Positions 44,158-53,912 are shown, numbered from the stretch's first letter. The stretch is 64,000 nucleotides of DNA from an uncultured Saprospiraceae bacterium (GCA_938045585.1 CALIAU010000004.1:89534-153533), one strand, 5' to 3'. Notes: generated from the letters alone by a model not told the origin. A program made the numbers and translations.

Positions 44158-44658
44158 ATGAGTCCAAATATTTTTGTACTTGCTGCCTCTGCGCTTATAC
44201 CTTTCTTCTTTGCCTACCTCTGGTTCAGCGACAGTCTGTTTGGTGGAGAAAAATGGCATGCCATGTCAGAGATGTCAGCTGAAAAAGCTGCTAGCCCAGT
44301 CAAGCCTTTAAAACTGTTTTTAAGTATCGTATTGAATTTATTTTTAGCCTTTGGTATGTATATATTCTCCATTCATGAAGCAGGCGTTTTTGGAATGGTA
44401 GGTGGCGATACCGAATTAATGAAGACAGGAACTGCTGCCGCCTTTTTAGCGGAATACGGTGGTGACTTTCATACTGTCACGCATGGCATAGCACATGGTA
44501 TAGGAGCTACACTATTTTTCTTTCTTCCAGCACTTGGCTATGTCGTCATCTTTGAAAAGAAGTCAACGAGATACTTTTTTGTGTATCTCGGTTACTGGTT
44601 AATTACTCTGACTCTAATGTCTATTGTTATTTGCTTATGGGGAGCAAAACCGATTTAA
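44158..44658 (+). CDS. DUF1761-family small membrane protein
   Basis: The 166-residue protein has four predicted membrane helices (about 5-22, 57-75, 112-132 and 140-162). The pattern AYLWFSDSLFGGEKWH near the first helix is typical of DUF1761. The function is unknown. It lies between the two DGPF genes of the sigma-factor cluster and is probably a target or partner of that regulon. Confidence 0.8.
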   Translation: MSPNIFVLAASALIPFFFAYLWFSDSLFGGEKWHAMSEMSAEKAASPVKPLKLFLSIVLNLFLAFGMYIFSIHEAGVFGMVGGDTELMKTGTAAAFLAEYGGDFHTVTHGIAHGIGATLFFFLPALGYVVIFEKKSTRYFFVYLGYWLITLTLMSIVICLWGAKPI

Positions 44659-44695
44659 AACCTATTTATTAAATTAGAAATTAAAAAAAAGAACT

Positions 44696-45046
44696 ATGAA
44701 AAAATTTATGCTAATATTTCTGGGAGCTGATTATCACTCAAGAGGTTTATCCCCAGAAGAAATGCAAGCAAATATGGGAAAGTGGTTTGCTTGGACTGAG
44801 AAAATGCAAGCTGATGGCGTATATGTATCCGGTCATGCCTTAGAAAGCACAACGGTGCGCCAAGTCTCAGGTCCTAATCGTACAGTCACTGATAGGGCTG
44901 GTACAGAAGTCAAAGAATTAGTGGGTGGCTATTATATTATAAACGCAACAGACTTAGATGCTGCGATGAAAATTGCGGAGAGTTACCCTGATTATGATGC
45001 AGGAGGGACTGTAGAAATACGCGAGGTAATGGAATTTGATAATTAA
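44696..45046 (+). CDS. DGPF/YCII-domain protein, second copy
   Basis: The 116-residue protein fits the DGPF/YCII family well: KKFMLIFLGADYHSRGLSPEEM, GKWFAWTEKMQADGVYVSGHAL, VTDRAG, LVGGYYIINATDLDAAMKIAE, VEIREVMEF. This is the form commonly found next to ECF42 sigma factors. The sigma gene begins 6 bp after its stop, so the two are surely co-transcribed. Confidence 0.9.
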   Translation: MKKFMLIFLGADYHSRGLSPEEMQANMGKWFAWTEKMQADGVYVSGHALESTTVRQVSGPNRTVTDRAGTEVKELVGGYYIINATDLDAAMKIAESYPDYDAGGTVEIREVMEFDN

Positions 45047-45052
45047 TTCTGA

Positions 45053-46318
45053 TTGGATTCTGAGCAAAAAATAAACCCAGTCATAGACCATCTTTTCCGC
45101 CATCAGTTCGGAAAGATGGTCTCTGTTCTTTGTCGAATTTTCGGTATCGAACATCTAGAGCATATCGAAGATGCAGTACAAGATACATTTGCAAAAGCTG
45201 CCATTAGTTGGCGTGATGGCGTTCCGGAAAACCCAGAAGCTTGGCTCACAAAAGCTGCAAAGAATAGAGCTATAGATCTTTTTAGAAAACTCAAATCCGA
45301 AAAGAGAAGAAACAGCTATTTCAAAAATAGTAATGCGGCCATAGCAATTTCAGATTTGTTTCTAGATAATGAAATTGCGGATAGTCAACTTAGGATGATA
45401 TTCATGGCCTGCCACCCTAGCCTAGACTCTAGAGATCAAATTGCCTTTGCTTTAAAATCAATTGCTGGTTTCTCACAAAAAGAAATTGCTGCCGCACTCT
45501 TATTAAAAGATGAAACCATAAAAAAGCGCTTAACACGTGCCCGTGCAACAATTCGCAAAGAAGAACTTGCATTTGAGATTCCGCAGGGGGAAGAACTTGT
45601 TACACGTCGGGTGCGGGTTTTGGAAGTATTGTACCTCTTATTTAATGAAGGCTTTCACTCTTCTAAAAAAGACAAGATAGTCAGAAAAGAACTTTGTGGA
45701 GAGGCGATTCGCTTATGTAAAATTATTATTGAACATCCTATAACTTGTAATGAAGAGAGTCAGGCTTTGTTTGCTCTGATGTGTTTCCATGCTGCACGTC
45801 TGGACAATAAAATTGATACACTTAATGAATTAATAGATTTGCGTTTACAGGATAGATCCAAATACTATTTTCCTTTAGTGGCCATAGGTAATTCTTTTAT
45901 GGAAAAAGCAACGCAAAGTGGTCATTTCACCCATTACCATTATGAAGCAGCTATTGCTTCCGAACATCTATCTGCTAAAACATTTGAAGAAACAGATTGG
46001 AAGAAAATTATTTTTTGGTACGAAAAATTACAAGAAATTTCTCCTTCCGCGTTTAATCTTATGAACATGGCTATCGTACACTTAGAACTTGACCAAGCGG
46101 ATAAAACGAAAGACTTATTGGCACAAGTAGAATCTAAGGAATTGGGACAGAGAGAATATCTGTTTTATGGTTGTATGGCGCAATACTATCAGTACATGAA
46201 TCAATATACGCAGGCACTAGAGAATTATACGCAGGCAATATCCTTAGTAAAAAATGATGCCGAACTCCGCTACATGGAAAATAAGCGCCAAAATATTATT
46301 GACTTAATGAGTAGCTAA
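45053..46318 (+). CDS. ECF42-type RNA polymerase sigma factor with C-terminal TPR-like extension
   Basis: The 421-residue protein starts at TTG (MDSEQKINPVIDHLFRHQ). Sigma region 2 (about 10-75, DAVQDTFAKA, NPEAWLTKAAKNRAIDLFRK) and region 4 (about 105-165, GFSQKEIAAALLLKDETIKKRLTRAR) are followed by a long helical extension with TPR-like repeats (LMNMAIVHLEL, ALENYTQAISL). This layout and the adjacent DGPF genes define the ECF42 group. No anti-sigma factor gene is present; the C-terminal extension is thought to regulate activity in this group. Confidence 0.92.
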   Translation: MDSEQKINPVIDHLFRHQFGKMVSVLCRIFGIEHLEHIEDAVQDTFAKAAISWRDGVPENPEAWLTKAAKNRAIDLFRKLKSEKRRNSYFKNSNAAIAISDLFLDNEIADSQLRMIFMACHPSLDSRDQIAFALKSIAGFSQKEIAAALLLKDETIKKRLTRARATIRKEELAFEIPQGEELVTRRVRVLEVLYLLFNEGFHSSKKDKIVRKELCGEAIRLCKIIIEHPITCNEESQALFALMCFHAARLDNKIDTLNELIDLRLQDRSKYYFPLVAIGNSFMEKATQSGHFTHYHYEAAIASEHLSAKTFEETDWKKIIFWYEKLQEISPSAFNLMNMAIVHLELDQADKTKDLLAQVESKELGQREYLFYGCMAQYYQYMNQYTQALENYTQAISLVKNDAELRYMENKRQNIIDLMSS

Positions 46319-46343
46319 TCCTTCTCCATTAGAGTAAGTTATT

Positions 46344-46486
46344 CGCGTGAGCCTGCCTGCGTGAGCCTGCCTGCGTGCGCACGCAGGCAGGCAACATGGA
46401 GGGTTTAGTGTTCTGCAATCTGTAAGAGGGCAGAATACCGAGCGAAATAAGCGAGCCTGCAATACTGCGACCCCTGGGGCACGCCC
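46344..46486 (-). repeat. GC-rich interspersed hairpin element, copy C
   Basis: This 143-bp element lies in reverse orientation (CGCGTG at 46344, CACGCCC ending 46486). It carries a perfect 28-bp palindrome at 46365-46392 (half-site GCCTGCCTGCGTGC) and a directly duplicated 14-bp unit GTGAGCCTGCCTGC beginning at 46347. It starts 26 bp after the sigma-factor stop. The rest of the 220-bp gap is AT-rich with nothing recognised. Confidence 0.82.
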
Positions 46487-46538
46487 AAGTAATTTTCAAA
46501 ATCAATTATTGTGCACTAGAACTCGGGAAAATACTGTT

Positions 46539-47282
46539 CTAATTAATATCTAGATTCCCTTGCTGGCGTCTGAGTAATTCTTCTTGCCTCCTCATCATTT
46601 CCTGCTCTTGTCGTAGCAGCTCGCGTTCTTGCTTAGTCATATCAAAGGTATCTCTTGGCAGATAATAGCGCGTCTCTTCTTCAGCCCACTCCTTTTTTTC
46701 ATGTTCCTTGTCTATAGCTTCGGGGATATCCTTGAGCACAAAGGAAACAAAGACACCAACCAAGGCTCCAAAGAGATGGCTTTCCCATGAAATGCCTTCT
46801 TGATTAGGTAGTATACCCATAAAATATCCTGATCCTATGTAGAGCATTGTCACAATAAGGGAAAGGATTATCGATAGTAAATTTTTTCTGAAGATGCCGT
46901 TGAAAAACACAAAAGAGACGAGACCATAGACGATACCACTTGCGCCCACATGAGAAACCTGTCGTGCAAATAACCACACAACCACACCTGTCAAAAAATA
47001 AATGAGGACAAAACCGAAGTAGGAAATTTTTCTATAGAAAATAAAGAGTAAACTCATTAGACCTGCCAGAGGTAAGGTATTAGCCATAAGATGTTGCATA
47101 TCACTATGTACTAAAGGGCCTGTGAGAATTCCCCAAAGTCCGTAGGATTTTCTTGGCACGACTCCTACTAAGCCAAGGCGCGTATCTCCAAACACAAAAC
47201 AGAGATGAATAAAAACTAGAATTGCAATAAATGCGATAGGGAGGTATAGTTTTCGCAGAGTTTTAATGAATTCTTTTTCCAC
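46539..47282 (-). CDS. Rhomboid-family intramembrane serine protease
   Basis: The 247-residue protein has six membrane helices between residues 15 and 200. The catalytic dyad is S115 in GASGIVYGLV and H169 in SWESHLFGALVG; HSDMQHLMAN in the second helix region is also typical. It cleaves membrane helices of other proteins. A charged cytoplasmic tail rich in Arg, Glu and Gln (about 200-247) follows the last helix. It lies 6 bp downstream of a gene of unknown function on the same strand. Confidence 0.9.
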   Translation of the reverse strand: MEKEFIKTLRKLYLPIAFIAILVFIHLCFVFGDTRLGLVGVVPRKSYGLWGILTGPLVHSDMQHLMANTLPLAGLMSLLFIFYRKISYFGFVLIYFLTGVVVWLFARQVSHVGASGIVYGLVSFVFFNGIFRKNLLSIILSLIVTMLYIGSGYFMGILPNQEGISWESHLFGALVGVFVSFVLKDIPEAIDKEHEKKEWAEEETRYYLPRDTFDMTKQERELLRQEQEMMRRQEELLRRQQGNLDIN

Positions 47283-47288
47283 CTATTA

Positions 47289-47930
47289 TTACTTATATCT
47301 TCTTTGTACGAGTTGAATAAATTGAGCCGCTTTTTTTGCCTTTCCTTCCCAAGCCTGATCCTGTGCAACTCCATGGATTAAAAACGCTTTTGCCTCATCA
47401 AATGAGCCCATGACATTCAAGTTATGTAAGGTTTTCGTATAGAGATTAGAATCTCCTCCAAACAACTCCTTAATTGTAAATGCCTTTTCGTTAATACTCA
47501 TCGCCTTCGTCAAATCCGTCACCGGTAGCATTTTCAGTTTATCGGATAATTCTACTGCTTCTTTGTCTTCAAAAATTTCCAATAATGCTGGACTTATTTC
47601 TTTGGCTTCTTCTGCTGTCTCAGCGACTACTGGAACTGCTTCCAATACAGGTTCTTCTTCAATGATGATTTCTTCTATCACTTCTGGTGTCTCGTCAATT
47701 ACTTCTGTTGAACTTTTCTTGTGTTTTGTTTTTCCGTTACTGCCATTCGAATGTAGCTGCTCTTCTATTTCGTCAATTTCTTCTCTTCCCTCTGCTAAGA
47801 CATTATGCATAGAACGCAAATAACTCATCATAAGATCCTTCTCAGCATCCGATACTTCATCATAATCTTCTAAATGCGAGTGGAGGTTATTCAGCTTTTT
47901 TAGTAAGACATTATATTTATCCCAATTCAT
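47289..47930 (-). CDS. Uncharacterised acidic protein paired with rhomboid gene
   Basis: The 213-residue soluble protein has three parts. An N-terminal helical part covers about 1-65 (MNWDKYNVLLKKLNNLHSHL). A Glu/Val/Ile-rich acidic linker follows at about 75-125. The conserved-looking C-terminal domain is at about 130-213 (LTKAMSINEKAFTIKELFGG, then a helical end KAAQFIQLVQRRY). No signal peptide or membrane segment is seen. The C-terminal pattern recurs in Bacteroidota proteins without known function. It is first in a pair with the rhomboid gene. Its 157-bp upstream region is shared with the divergent thymidine kinase gene. Confidence 0.75.
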   Translation of the reverse strand: MNWDKYNVLLKKLNNLHSHLEDYDEVSDAEKDLMMSYLRSMHNVLAEGREEIDEIEEQLHSNGSNGKTKHKKSSTEVIDETPEVIEEIIIEEEPVLEAVPVVAETAEEAKEISPALLEIFEDKEAVELSDKLKMLPVTDLTKAMSINEKAFTIKELFGGDSNLYTKTLHNLNVMGSFDEAKAFLIHGVAQDQAWEGKAKKAAQFIQLVQRRYK

Positions 47931-48087
47931 AATTTATTTGATTCTTGTTTTGTTCTGCTAAAGTAAGCCATATCGAGGCATTTTGCTGGCTTTTATCTAT
48001 TAATACTTTCTTTAATACGGTTTAATTAGACAGATTAACTTTTCATTAAGACCAAAACATTAAATTAGCGGAGATTATTGCGCAAAT

Positions 48088-48681
48088 ATGTTTTTAGAGC
48101 CAAGTTTTAAAGGACAACGTAGTGGATGGATTGAAGTCATCTGTGGTTCCATGTTTTCAGGAAAAACAGAAGAATTAATACGACGTATCAAACGTGCGCG
48201 TATCGCCAATCAAAAAACTTTAATTTTCAAGCCCCGTACAGATAGTAGGTATCACAAAGAACAGGTCGTATCACATGATGCGAATCAGGTCCTTTCTATG
48301 CCACTAGAAACAAGTTCTGAAATACTGAATCACATGGAAGATGCGATGGTTATAGGAATAGATGAAGCGCAGTTTTTTGATGCGGAACTGGTAGCAGTAG
48401 CAGAAAAACTTGCCTTGATGGGCAAACGTGTTATTGTAGCCGGCTTAGACATGGATTATCTGGGCAAACCCTTTGGGCCTGTTCCAGATTTACTCGCGAT
48501 AGCAGAATATATCACGAAGGTACATGCGATCTGTCCGCATTGTGGAAATCTTGCCACTCATTCTTATCGCTTATCTGGTGAAGGAGATCGGGTGGTACTT
48601 GGCGAAAAAGACAAATACGAACCGCGATGCAGGATTTGCTATAGTATGGGGAATATCATCGACTTTAGAACCAAGGAATAG
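48088..48681 (+). CDS. tdk: Thymidine kinase
   Basis: The 197-residue type II thymidine kinase has the P-loop [19 protein letters not shown], the Walker B-like [11 protein letters not shown] with the catalytic Glu, and a zinc-binding lasso with CPHCG and CRICY. It phosphorylates thymidine in the salvage pathway. It starts 157 bp from a divergent gene and is followed by a 184-bp gap, AT-rich without recognised sites, before purH. Confidence 0.95.
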   Translation: MFLEPSFKGQRSGWIEVICGSMFSGKTEELIRRIKRARIANQKTLIFKPRTDSRYHKEQVVSHDANQVLSMPLETSSEILNHMEDAMVIGIDEAQFFDAELVAVAEKLALMGKRVIVAGLDMDYLGKPFGPVPDLLAIAEYITKVHAICPHCGNLATHSYRLSGEGDRVVLGEKDKYEPRCRICYSMGNIIDFRTKE

Positions 48682-48865
48682 CGGTAATTCTTAAGAAGAA
48701 ATCATCCGACTAAATTTCTAATTATTTAAGTACTAAATAAAGAGTAACTGATTAGGCGACAGCTATTGAGAATATGCCAATTTATGACTGATTATATTAC
48801 CTTTTTCGCCTTTAGAAACTTAATATTGCGGAATATTTATCTAAGCCTAGAACCTCCTGACCACA

Positions 48866-50386
48866 ATGAAGAAAATTAAGACCTGTCTGATATCGGTATT
48901 CGATAAAAATGGCCTATCCGAAATCGTTGCAGAACTCAAAAAACAAGATATCCGTTTGCTGTCCACTGGCGGAACTTATACCTATCTGACTGAACAAGGT
49001 CTGTCTGTAGATAGGGTTGAAGATCTTACCGGTTATCCTTCCATCTTGGACGGACGTGTGAAGACCCTACATCCAAAAGTACATGGTGGTATTCTGGCCA
49101 GAAGAACAGAAGATCATCTGGGAGAGCTAAGTAAGTATGAGATACCAGAGATAGATTGCGTAGTTGTAGACCTCTACCCTTTCGAAAAAACGGTTGCAAG
49201 TACAGATGATCAAGAAGCAATTATAGAAAAGATAGACATAGGAGGTATCGCACTTATACGAGCAGCGGCAAAAAATTATAATGACATTGTGATTATTCCT
49301 TCAAAATCTGAGTACAGTCATCTTGCTGAAATTCTCAAGAAGGATGGCAATAGCACGCTGGAAGAAAGAAAGAGCTTAGCCATGAAAGCATTTCGAGTTT
49401 CTTCTCACTATGATACTGCTATCCACAACTACTTTAACAGGGATATGGAATCAGAACCTGTATTCAAACAAAGTCTTTTGCAAGGTAAGGTTCTGCGTTA
49501 TGGAGAGAACCCACATCAGCAGGGCATCTACTTTGGAGAAATGGATTCTATGTTTAACAAACTGGGCGGCAAGGAGCTTTCGTTTAACAACATGGTAGAT
49601 ATCGATGCAGCTGTATCACTGATGAAAGAATTCAAAGACGGTGATCCCTGCTTTGCTGTTTTAAAACACACGAATCCCTGTGGTCTTGCGATCCGCCCTA
49701 CTGTTCTTGAGGCTTGGAAGGACGCCTTAGCAGGAGATCCCGTATCCGCCTTTGGAGGAATTCTAATTTCAAATGCTGAAATAGATTTAGCAACTGCACA
49801 GGAGATAGACAAGATTTTTTATGAGGTACTTATTGCACCTTCTTTTTCTGAGGAAGCACGGAATTTACTGTCTGCAAAGAAGAAACGCGTGCTGATGGAA
49901 ATTAAACATTTTGATCTAAGACCAAAAACATTCAAGAGTATATTGAATGGAGTTATCGAACAGGATTCAGATTTTGATTCTTCCCAAACAGCAGACTTAA
50001 AAGTTGTCACCTTTCTTTCTCCAACAGATACACAGTTTCATGATTTACTATTCGCAGAAAAATGTGCAAAACATCTGAAATCTAATACGATTGTCTTAGC
50101 ACGAAATAATCAGTTGCTGGGAATGGGCTCTGGACAAACCTCCAGAGTGGATGCTTGTAATCAAGCAATTGACAAAGCAAAACGTATGGGATTTGAATTA
50201 GAAGGAGCTGTGATGGCATCTGATGCGTTCTTTCCTTTTCCAGACTGTGTAGAACTTGCAGATAAAGCTGGCATTCAGGCGGTGATACAGCCAGGCGGTT
50301 CTATAAAAGATCAATTAAGTATTGACTACTGCAATGAAAATAAACTGGCAATGGTATTTAGTGGTAAAAGACATTTTAAACACTAG
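48866..50386 (+). CDS. purH: Bifunctional AICAR formyltransferase / IMP cyclohydrolase
   Basis: The 506-residue protein has an N-terminal MGS-like IMP cyclohydrolase domain (about 1-145; STGGTYTYLTEQG, DGRVKTLHPKVHGGIL) and a C-terminal AICAR transformylase domain (about 150-506; YGENPHQQG, KHTNPCG, GSGQTSRVDA, PFPD). It performs the last two steps of de novo purine synthesis. It is the first gene of a tight plus-strand run with coaX, a barrel and a TPR gene; the last base of its stop is the first base of the coaX GTG. Confidence 0.95.
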   Translation: MKKIKTCLISVFDKNGLSEIVAELKKQDIRLLSTGGTYTYLTEQGLSVDRVEDLTGYPSILDGRVKTLHPKVHGGILARRTEDHLGELSKYEIPEIDCVVVDLYPFEKTVASTDDQEAIIEKIDIGGIALIRAAAKNYNDIVIIPSKSEYSHLAEILKKDGNSTLEERKSLAMKAFRVSSHYDTAIHNYFNRDMESEPVFKQSLLQGKVLRYGENPHQQGIYFGEMDSMFNKLGGKELSFNNMVDIDAAVSLMKEFKDGDPCFAVLKHTNPCGLAIRPTVLEAWKDALAGDPVSAFGGILISNAEIDLATAQEIDKIFYEVLIAPSFSEEARNLLSAKKKRVLMEIKHFDLRPKTFKSILNGVIEQDSDFDSSQTADLKVVTFLSPTDTQFHDLLFAEKCAKHLKSNTIVLARNNQLLGMGSGQTSRVDACNQAIDKAKRMGFELEGAVMASDAFFPFPDCVELADKAGIQAVIQPGGSIKDQLSIDYCNENKLAMVFSGKRHFKH

Positions 50387-51120
50387 TGACAAATTTTTGC
50401 ATAGATATAGGAAACAGTTTTATAAAATATGCGGTTATTCGTAAGGGGGAGATAGTTTACTATAAACGCAGTAAAAAATTACTCGTTCGAGAAATACGTG
50501 CCTTACAGGACAAGTGGCAATTTGAAGATGCAATTATTTCTACTACGAGAAAGTCTATTCCTCGTTTCACAAACTATCTCAAAAAGAACCTGCATCTCAT
50601 CTATCTAGACCACAAGACTAAACTTCCTTTTCAAAACGCCTACAAAACGCCTAAGACCTTGGGCAAGGATAGATTAGCGGCTGTTGCAGGAGCTCTAAGA
50701 TTATATCCTAATAAGAACTGCTTAATTTTTGACATTGGTACCTGCATGACAATTGATCTATTGCGCAAAGATAAGGTCTATGAGGGGGGCAATATTGCCC
50801 CAGGAAAAGACCTTAGATTACGATCCATGCATGATTATACCTCTGCTTTACCTCTGGTGAAGGCAGATTTTGGCAATCCGATTGTTGGAAAATCGACAAA
50901 ATCTGCTCTTCAAAATGGAGCTATTTATGGTATTTGTCTTGAAATTGAGGGTATGGTAGCCCGTCAAAAGCGCGAAATAGGTCCTATTAACGTTATTTTA
51001 ACTGGAGGAGACGCTATTAAATTTGGAGAACTCCTAGAATGTAAGAAATTTGTAATCCCAAATCTAGTCCTCATAGGCCTAGATTCAATACTAGAACACA
51101 ATGTCAAAAGCAAAATATAG
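50386..51120 (+). CDS. coaX: Type III pantothenate kinase
   Basis: The 244-residue protein starts at GTG, overlapping the purH stop by one base (TAGTG). Motifs of the CoaX ASKHA fold are DIGNSFIKYAVI at the N-terminus, GKDRLAAVAGA, LIFDIGTCMTIDLL with the second phosphate-binding Asp, and ILTGGDA. It phosphorylates pantothenate in coenzyme A synthesis, usually with high ATP Km and potassium dependence. Its last 20 bp overlap the downstream barrel gene. Confidence 0.93.
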   Translation: MTNFCIDIGNSFIKYAVIRKGEIVYYKRSKKLLVREIRALQDKWQFEDAIISTTRKSIPRFTNYLKKNLHLIYLDHKTKLPFQNAYKTPKTLGKDRLAAVAGALRLYPNKNCLIFDIGTCMTIDLLRKDKVYEGGNIAPGKDLRLRSMHDYTSALPLVKADFGNPIVGKSTKSALQNGAIYGICLEIEGMVARQKREIGPINVILTGGDAIKFGELLECKKFVIPNLVLIGLDSILEHNVKSKI

Positions 51121-52417
51121 TTTATTCCTTTTCCTTTTCCCTCTGTTTTTACAGGCGCAGATATCAGATAATTCTCCATTAACCCGATTTGGGATAGGAG
51201 AAATTTCAGATAATAACTTCTTACATATGCGACATATGGGAGGACTGGGCAGCTCTTATGTGGATCCCTACTTAATAAATATTGTAAATCCAGCCTCTCT
51301 TGGAGACTTAAAAGCGACTGCATTTGATATTGCAGTTTTCAATGAATTTTCGACCCTAGATGATGGAGAAAACAGGGCTTCCAGTTTCAACGGCAACATA
51401 GAATATATTTCTCTTGCTTTTCCATCCAGCAACCCCATAAACGATATTTTTGAGCAAAAAACTAGAACGTCCAATTACGGAATTGGTTTGACTCTGATGC
51501 CGCACTCTGTAGTAGGTTATGACATCAATTCTTCAGAAGTAGCGGACACTTTGGGGGAAGTACGTAGAAATTTTTCTGGTAGTGGTGGTACGTATAAGTT
51601 CTTATTATCACAGGGATACAAGTATAAAAACTTCTCTGCAGGATTAAATCTTGGATACCTATTTGGAAAAATACGATACACGAGAGATATAGTCTTTCTT
51701 GATAATCTAAATGCATTCTCAGTAGATTACGAAAACAATTATTCAGTTTCAGGATTTTTGTGGAATGTTGGCTTTATATATTCTACTGTACTGAATAAGG
51801 GTAAAATTGATTCCAAGAAGGGAATCCGTCCAAATGTCTTGAATATAGGACTACGTGCAAATACGAATACTGGGTTCAATACCAACTCAAATGTCATAGA
51901 TCTACATAGAAATTACTCGTCTGGTGCTATAGATACTATAAGAGCTTCGAGTGATCTTAAAGGAAAGGGTACTTTACCAGCAGAAATAGGCATTGGAGCT
52001 ACCTATTATGGTGGTACAAAACTAGCGATAGGAGTAGATGCAAGTGCCGCAAATTGGTCAAGTTATACCAATGATGCTAATCCAGAAGAACTTTCTAACA
52101 CATATAAGTTAACTTTTGGCGGATTTTATCGTCCTAACTTTAAGTCGTTTTCCTATTTCGACAGAGTGTACTATCGTTTTGGTGGATTTTATGGCAATGA
52201 TCCACGCGTAGTCAATGGCACACAGATCAATAATTACGGTCTGAGCCTAGGTTTTGGATTACCCTTTGTATTCCAGAAAAAAATATCACATGCTAATCTT
52301 GGCTTAAATTTAGGGAGGAGAGGTACCGGTGCTTCCATAACAGAAACCTATTTTAGGTTTACGTTTGGATTTACCTTCAATGACGATGAATGGTTTATTA
52401 AAAGAAAATACAATTAA
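51101..52417 (+). CDS. Outer-membrane beta-barrel protein downstream of coaX
   Basis: The 438-residue protein has a signal peptide ending at LQAQ (about 21). The mature part begins SPLTRFGIGE and continues as alternating amphipathic strands, with NPASLG, YGIGLTLMPHS and a C-terminal TYFRFTFGFTFN. Weak similarity in style to FadL/TodX channels is visible (the N-terminal NPASL region), but no substrate can be named. The coaX-barrel-TPR order recurs in Bacteroidota, suggesting an envelope-assembly role. The start lies inside coaX by 20 bp. Confidence 0.83.
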   Translation: MSKAKYSLFLFLFPLFLQAQISDNSPLTRFGIGEISDNNFLHMRHMGGLGSSYVDPYLINIVNPASLGDLKATAFDIAVFNEFSTLDDGENRASSFNGNIEYISLAFPSSNPINDIFEQKTRTSNYGIGLTLMPHSVVGYDINSSEVADTLGEVRRNFSGSGGTYKFLLSQGYKYKNFSAGLNLGYLFGKIRYTRDIVFLDNLNAFSVDYENNYSVSGFLWNVGFIYSTVLNKGKIDSKKGIRPNVLNIGLRANTNTGFNTNSNVIDLHRNYSSGAIDTIRASSDLKGKGTLPAEIGIGATYYGGTKLAIGVDASAANWSSYTNDANPEELSNTYKLTFGGFYRPNFKSFSYFDRVYYRFGGFYGNDPRVVNGTQINNYGLSLGFGLPFVFQKKISHANLGLNLGRRGTGASITETYFRFTFGFTFNDDEWFIKRKYN

Positions 52418-52436
52418 TTAAAAGAAACTTGACACT

Positions 52437-53849
52437 ATGAGAAATTATCTAAGAATCGCAATCTTTATGATCGCTTCCATATCATTTGCAAATCTTGGAT
52501 CTGCACAATGCGAAAATTGGAATGACTCACCCCAAAAAGATGATGCAGAAAATAACCACTCTATCTACAGACAGGCATTAAAAGCTGAAGATTATCCTGT
52601 AGCGGAAGAATACTGGACAAAGGCCTTTGAAGTAGCTCCAGCAGCAGATGGGAAACGTGATTATCACTTTACAGATGGAATTAAAATCTACATAAACAAA
52701 CTGAAGGATGCAGATGCAACTACAAAGAGCCAGTATGTAGACAAAATAAATATGATGTATGACCAGGTAATTGAATGCTACAGAAATGGAGCAATCAAAC
52801 CAACTAAGTGTCAAGATGATGCATGTATTGAAAAAAGAATAGGAAATATCACCGCTAGAAGAGGTTTTGATATGTACTATTCAATCAATGCGCCCTATGG
52901 CAAAAATTTAGCCATGTATGATGAGGCATTAAAGCTAGCAGGGAATGATATCGAATATACATTCTTTGATCCAGTAGCTACCATGGCTGTATATCAGTTT
53001 GAGAAAGGAAAATTAGATAAGCAACAAACTTTGGATTATTTCTTCTTGATGGAGAAAATTGCTGAGCACAACCTTGCGAACAATACAAAGTATGGAGAAT
53101 ACTATGATCAAGCGTGGAAGGCAGCAAAGACAAAGTTTGGAAAGATAGAAACACAGTTGTTTGACTGCGAATATTTCAAACCTCAAATTCAGGCTAGGTA
53201 TGATGAGAATCCAAAGGATCCAGATAATCTTAAAACATGTATCGCTTTATTGAAAAAGAGAGGTTGTTCTGACACAGACCCTACTCTTATGAAATGGGAA
53301 TCAGAGTGGAAGTCGTATGCGCAGGGTGTAAATGCGCAAAGACAGGCAGAATTTGAAGCAAGTAATCCAGCAATGTTAGCAAGTAAGGCATACAAGGCAG
53401 GTGACTATCCTGGTGCAATTGCTAAATACAGAGAAGCGATTAACCAAGCAACGGACAATGTAAAGAAAGGAACCTATCATTGTTCTATTGCTTCTATCCT
53501 ATTTAGAAAGCAGAAGAAATTTAATGATGCAAGAAAAGAAGCTAAGACGGCTTTAGGTTTTAGACCAGGCTGGGGTAAGGCACTTATGTTGATTGGTGAT
53601 ATGTACGCAACAGGTGCAAGAAACTGTGGTGATTCATGGAACCAGCGCTTAGCGATTTTAGCAGCAGTGGATAAGTACAGAGCTGCATCTAAGGATCCAG
53701 AATACGCAACAGATGCAAATAGTAAGATTGCCAAGTATAGTAGTTCAAAGCCAACACAGGATGAAGGTTTTATGCGAGGCGTTAAGAAAGGAGATCGAGT
53801 AACCGTAGGTTGCTGGATCGGAGAATCAGTAACGGTATCTTACCAGTAG
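52437..53849 (+). CDS. Secreted TPR protein, first paralogue
   Basis: The 470-residue protein has a signal peptide ending at GSAQC (about 25), then helical TPR-like repeats through the protein (YRQALKAEDYPVAEEYWTKAFE; SKAYKAGDYPGAIAKYREAI). The conserved C-terminal end is FMRGVKKGDRVTVGCWIGES. It shares layout and the terminal VGCWI(G/N)ES motif with the lipoprotein at 57819. Location is probably periplasmic or outer-membrane associated. It is the last gene of the purH operon, 19 bp after the barrel gene, and has a terminator just after it. Codons near its 3' half are strongly A-ending, as in highly expressed genes. Confidence 0.85.
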   Translation: MRNYLRIAIFMIASISFANLGSAQCENWNDSPQKDDAENNHSIYRQALKAEDYPVAEEYWTKAFEVAPAADGKRDYHFTDGIKIYINKLKDADATTKSQYVDKINMMYDQVIECYRNGAIKPTKCQDDACIEKRIGNITARRGFDMYYSINAPYGKNLAMYDEALKLAGNDIEYTFFDPVATMAVYQFEKGKLDKQQTLDYFFLMEKIAEHNLANNTKYGEYYDQAWKAAKTKFGKIETQLFDCEYFKPQIQARYDENPKDPDNLKTCIALLKKRGCSDTDPTLMKWESEWKSYAQGVNAQRQAEFEASNPAMLASKAYKAGDYPGAIAKYREAINQATDNVKKGTYHCSIASILFRKQKKFNDARKEAKTALGFRPGWGKALMLIGDMYATGARNCGDSWNQRLAILAAVDKYRAASKDPEYATDANSKIAKYSSSKPTQDEGFMRGVKKGDRVTVGCWIGESVTVSYQ

Positions 53850-53880
53850 TTGCTGGTGTAAAGTTTAAATAGAACACATA

Positions 53881-53912
53881 AAAAAAGCGCATCTTGGGAT
53901 GCGCTTTTTTTA
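53881..53912. terminator. Bidirectional terminator between convergent genes
   Basis: The stem GCGCATC (53888-53894) and GATGCGC (53899-53905) with loop TTGG is flanked by seven A on the left and seven T on the right. It therefore works for the TPR gene on the plus strand and for the large T9SS gene on the minus strand. Confidence 0.92.
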
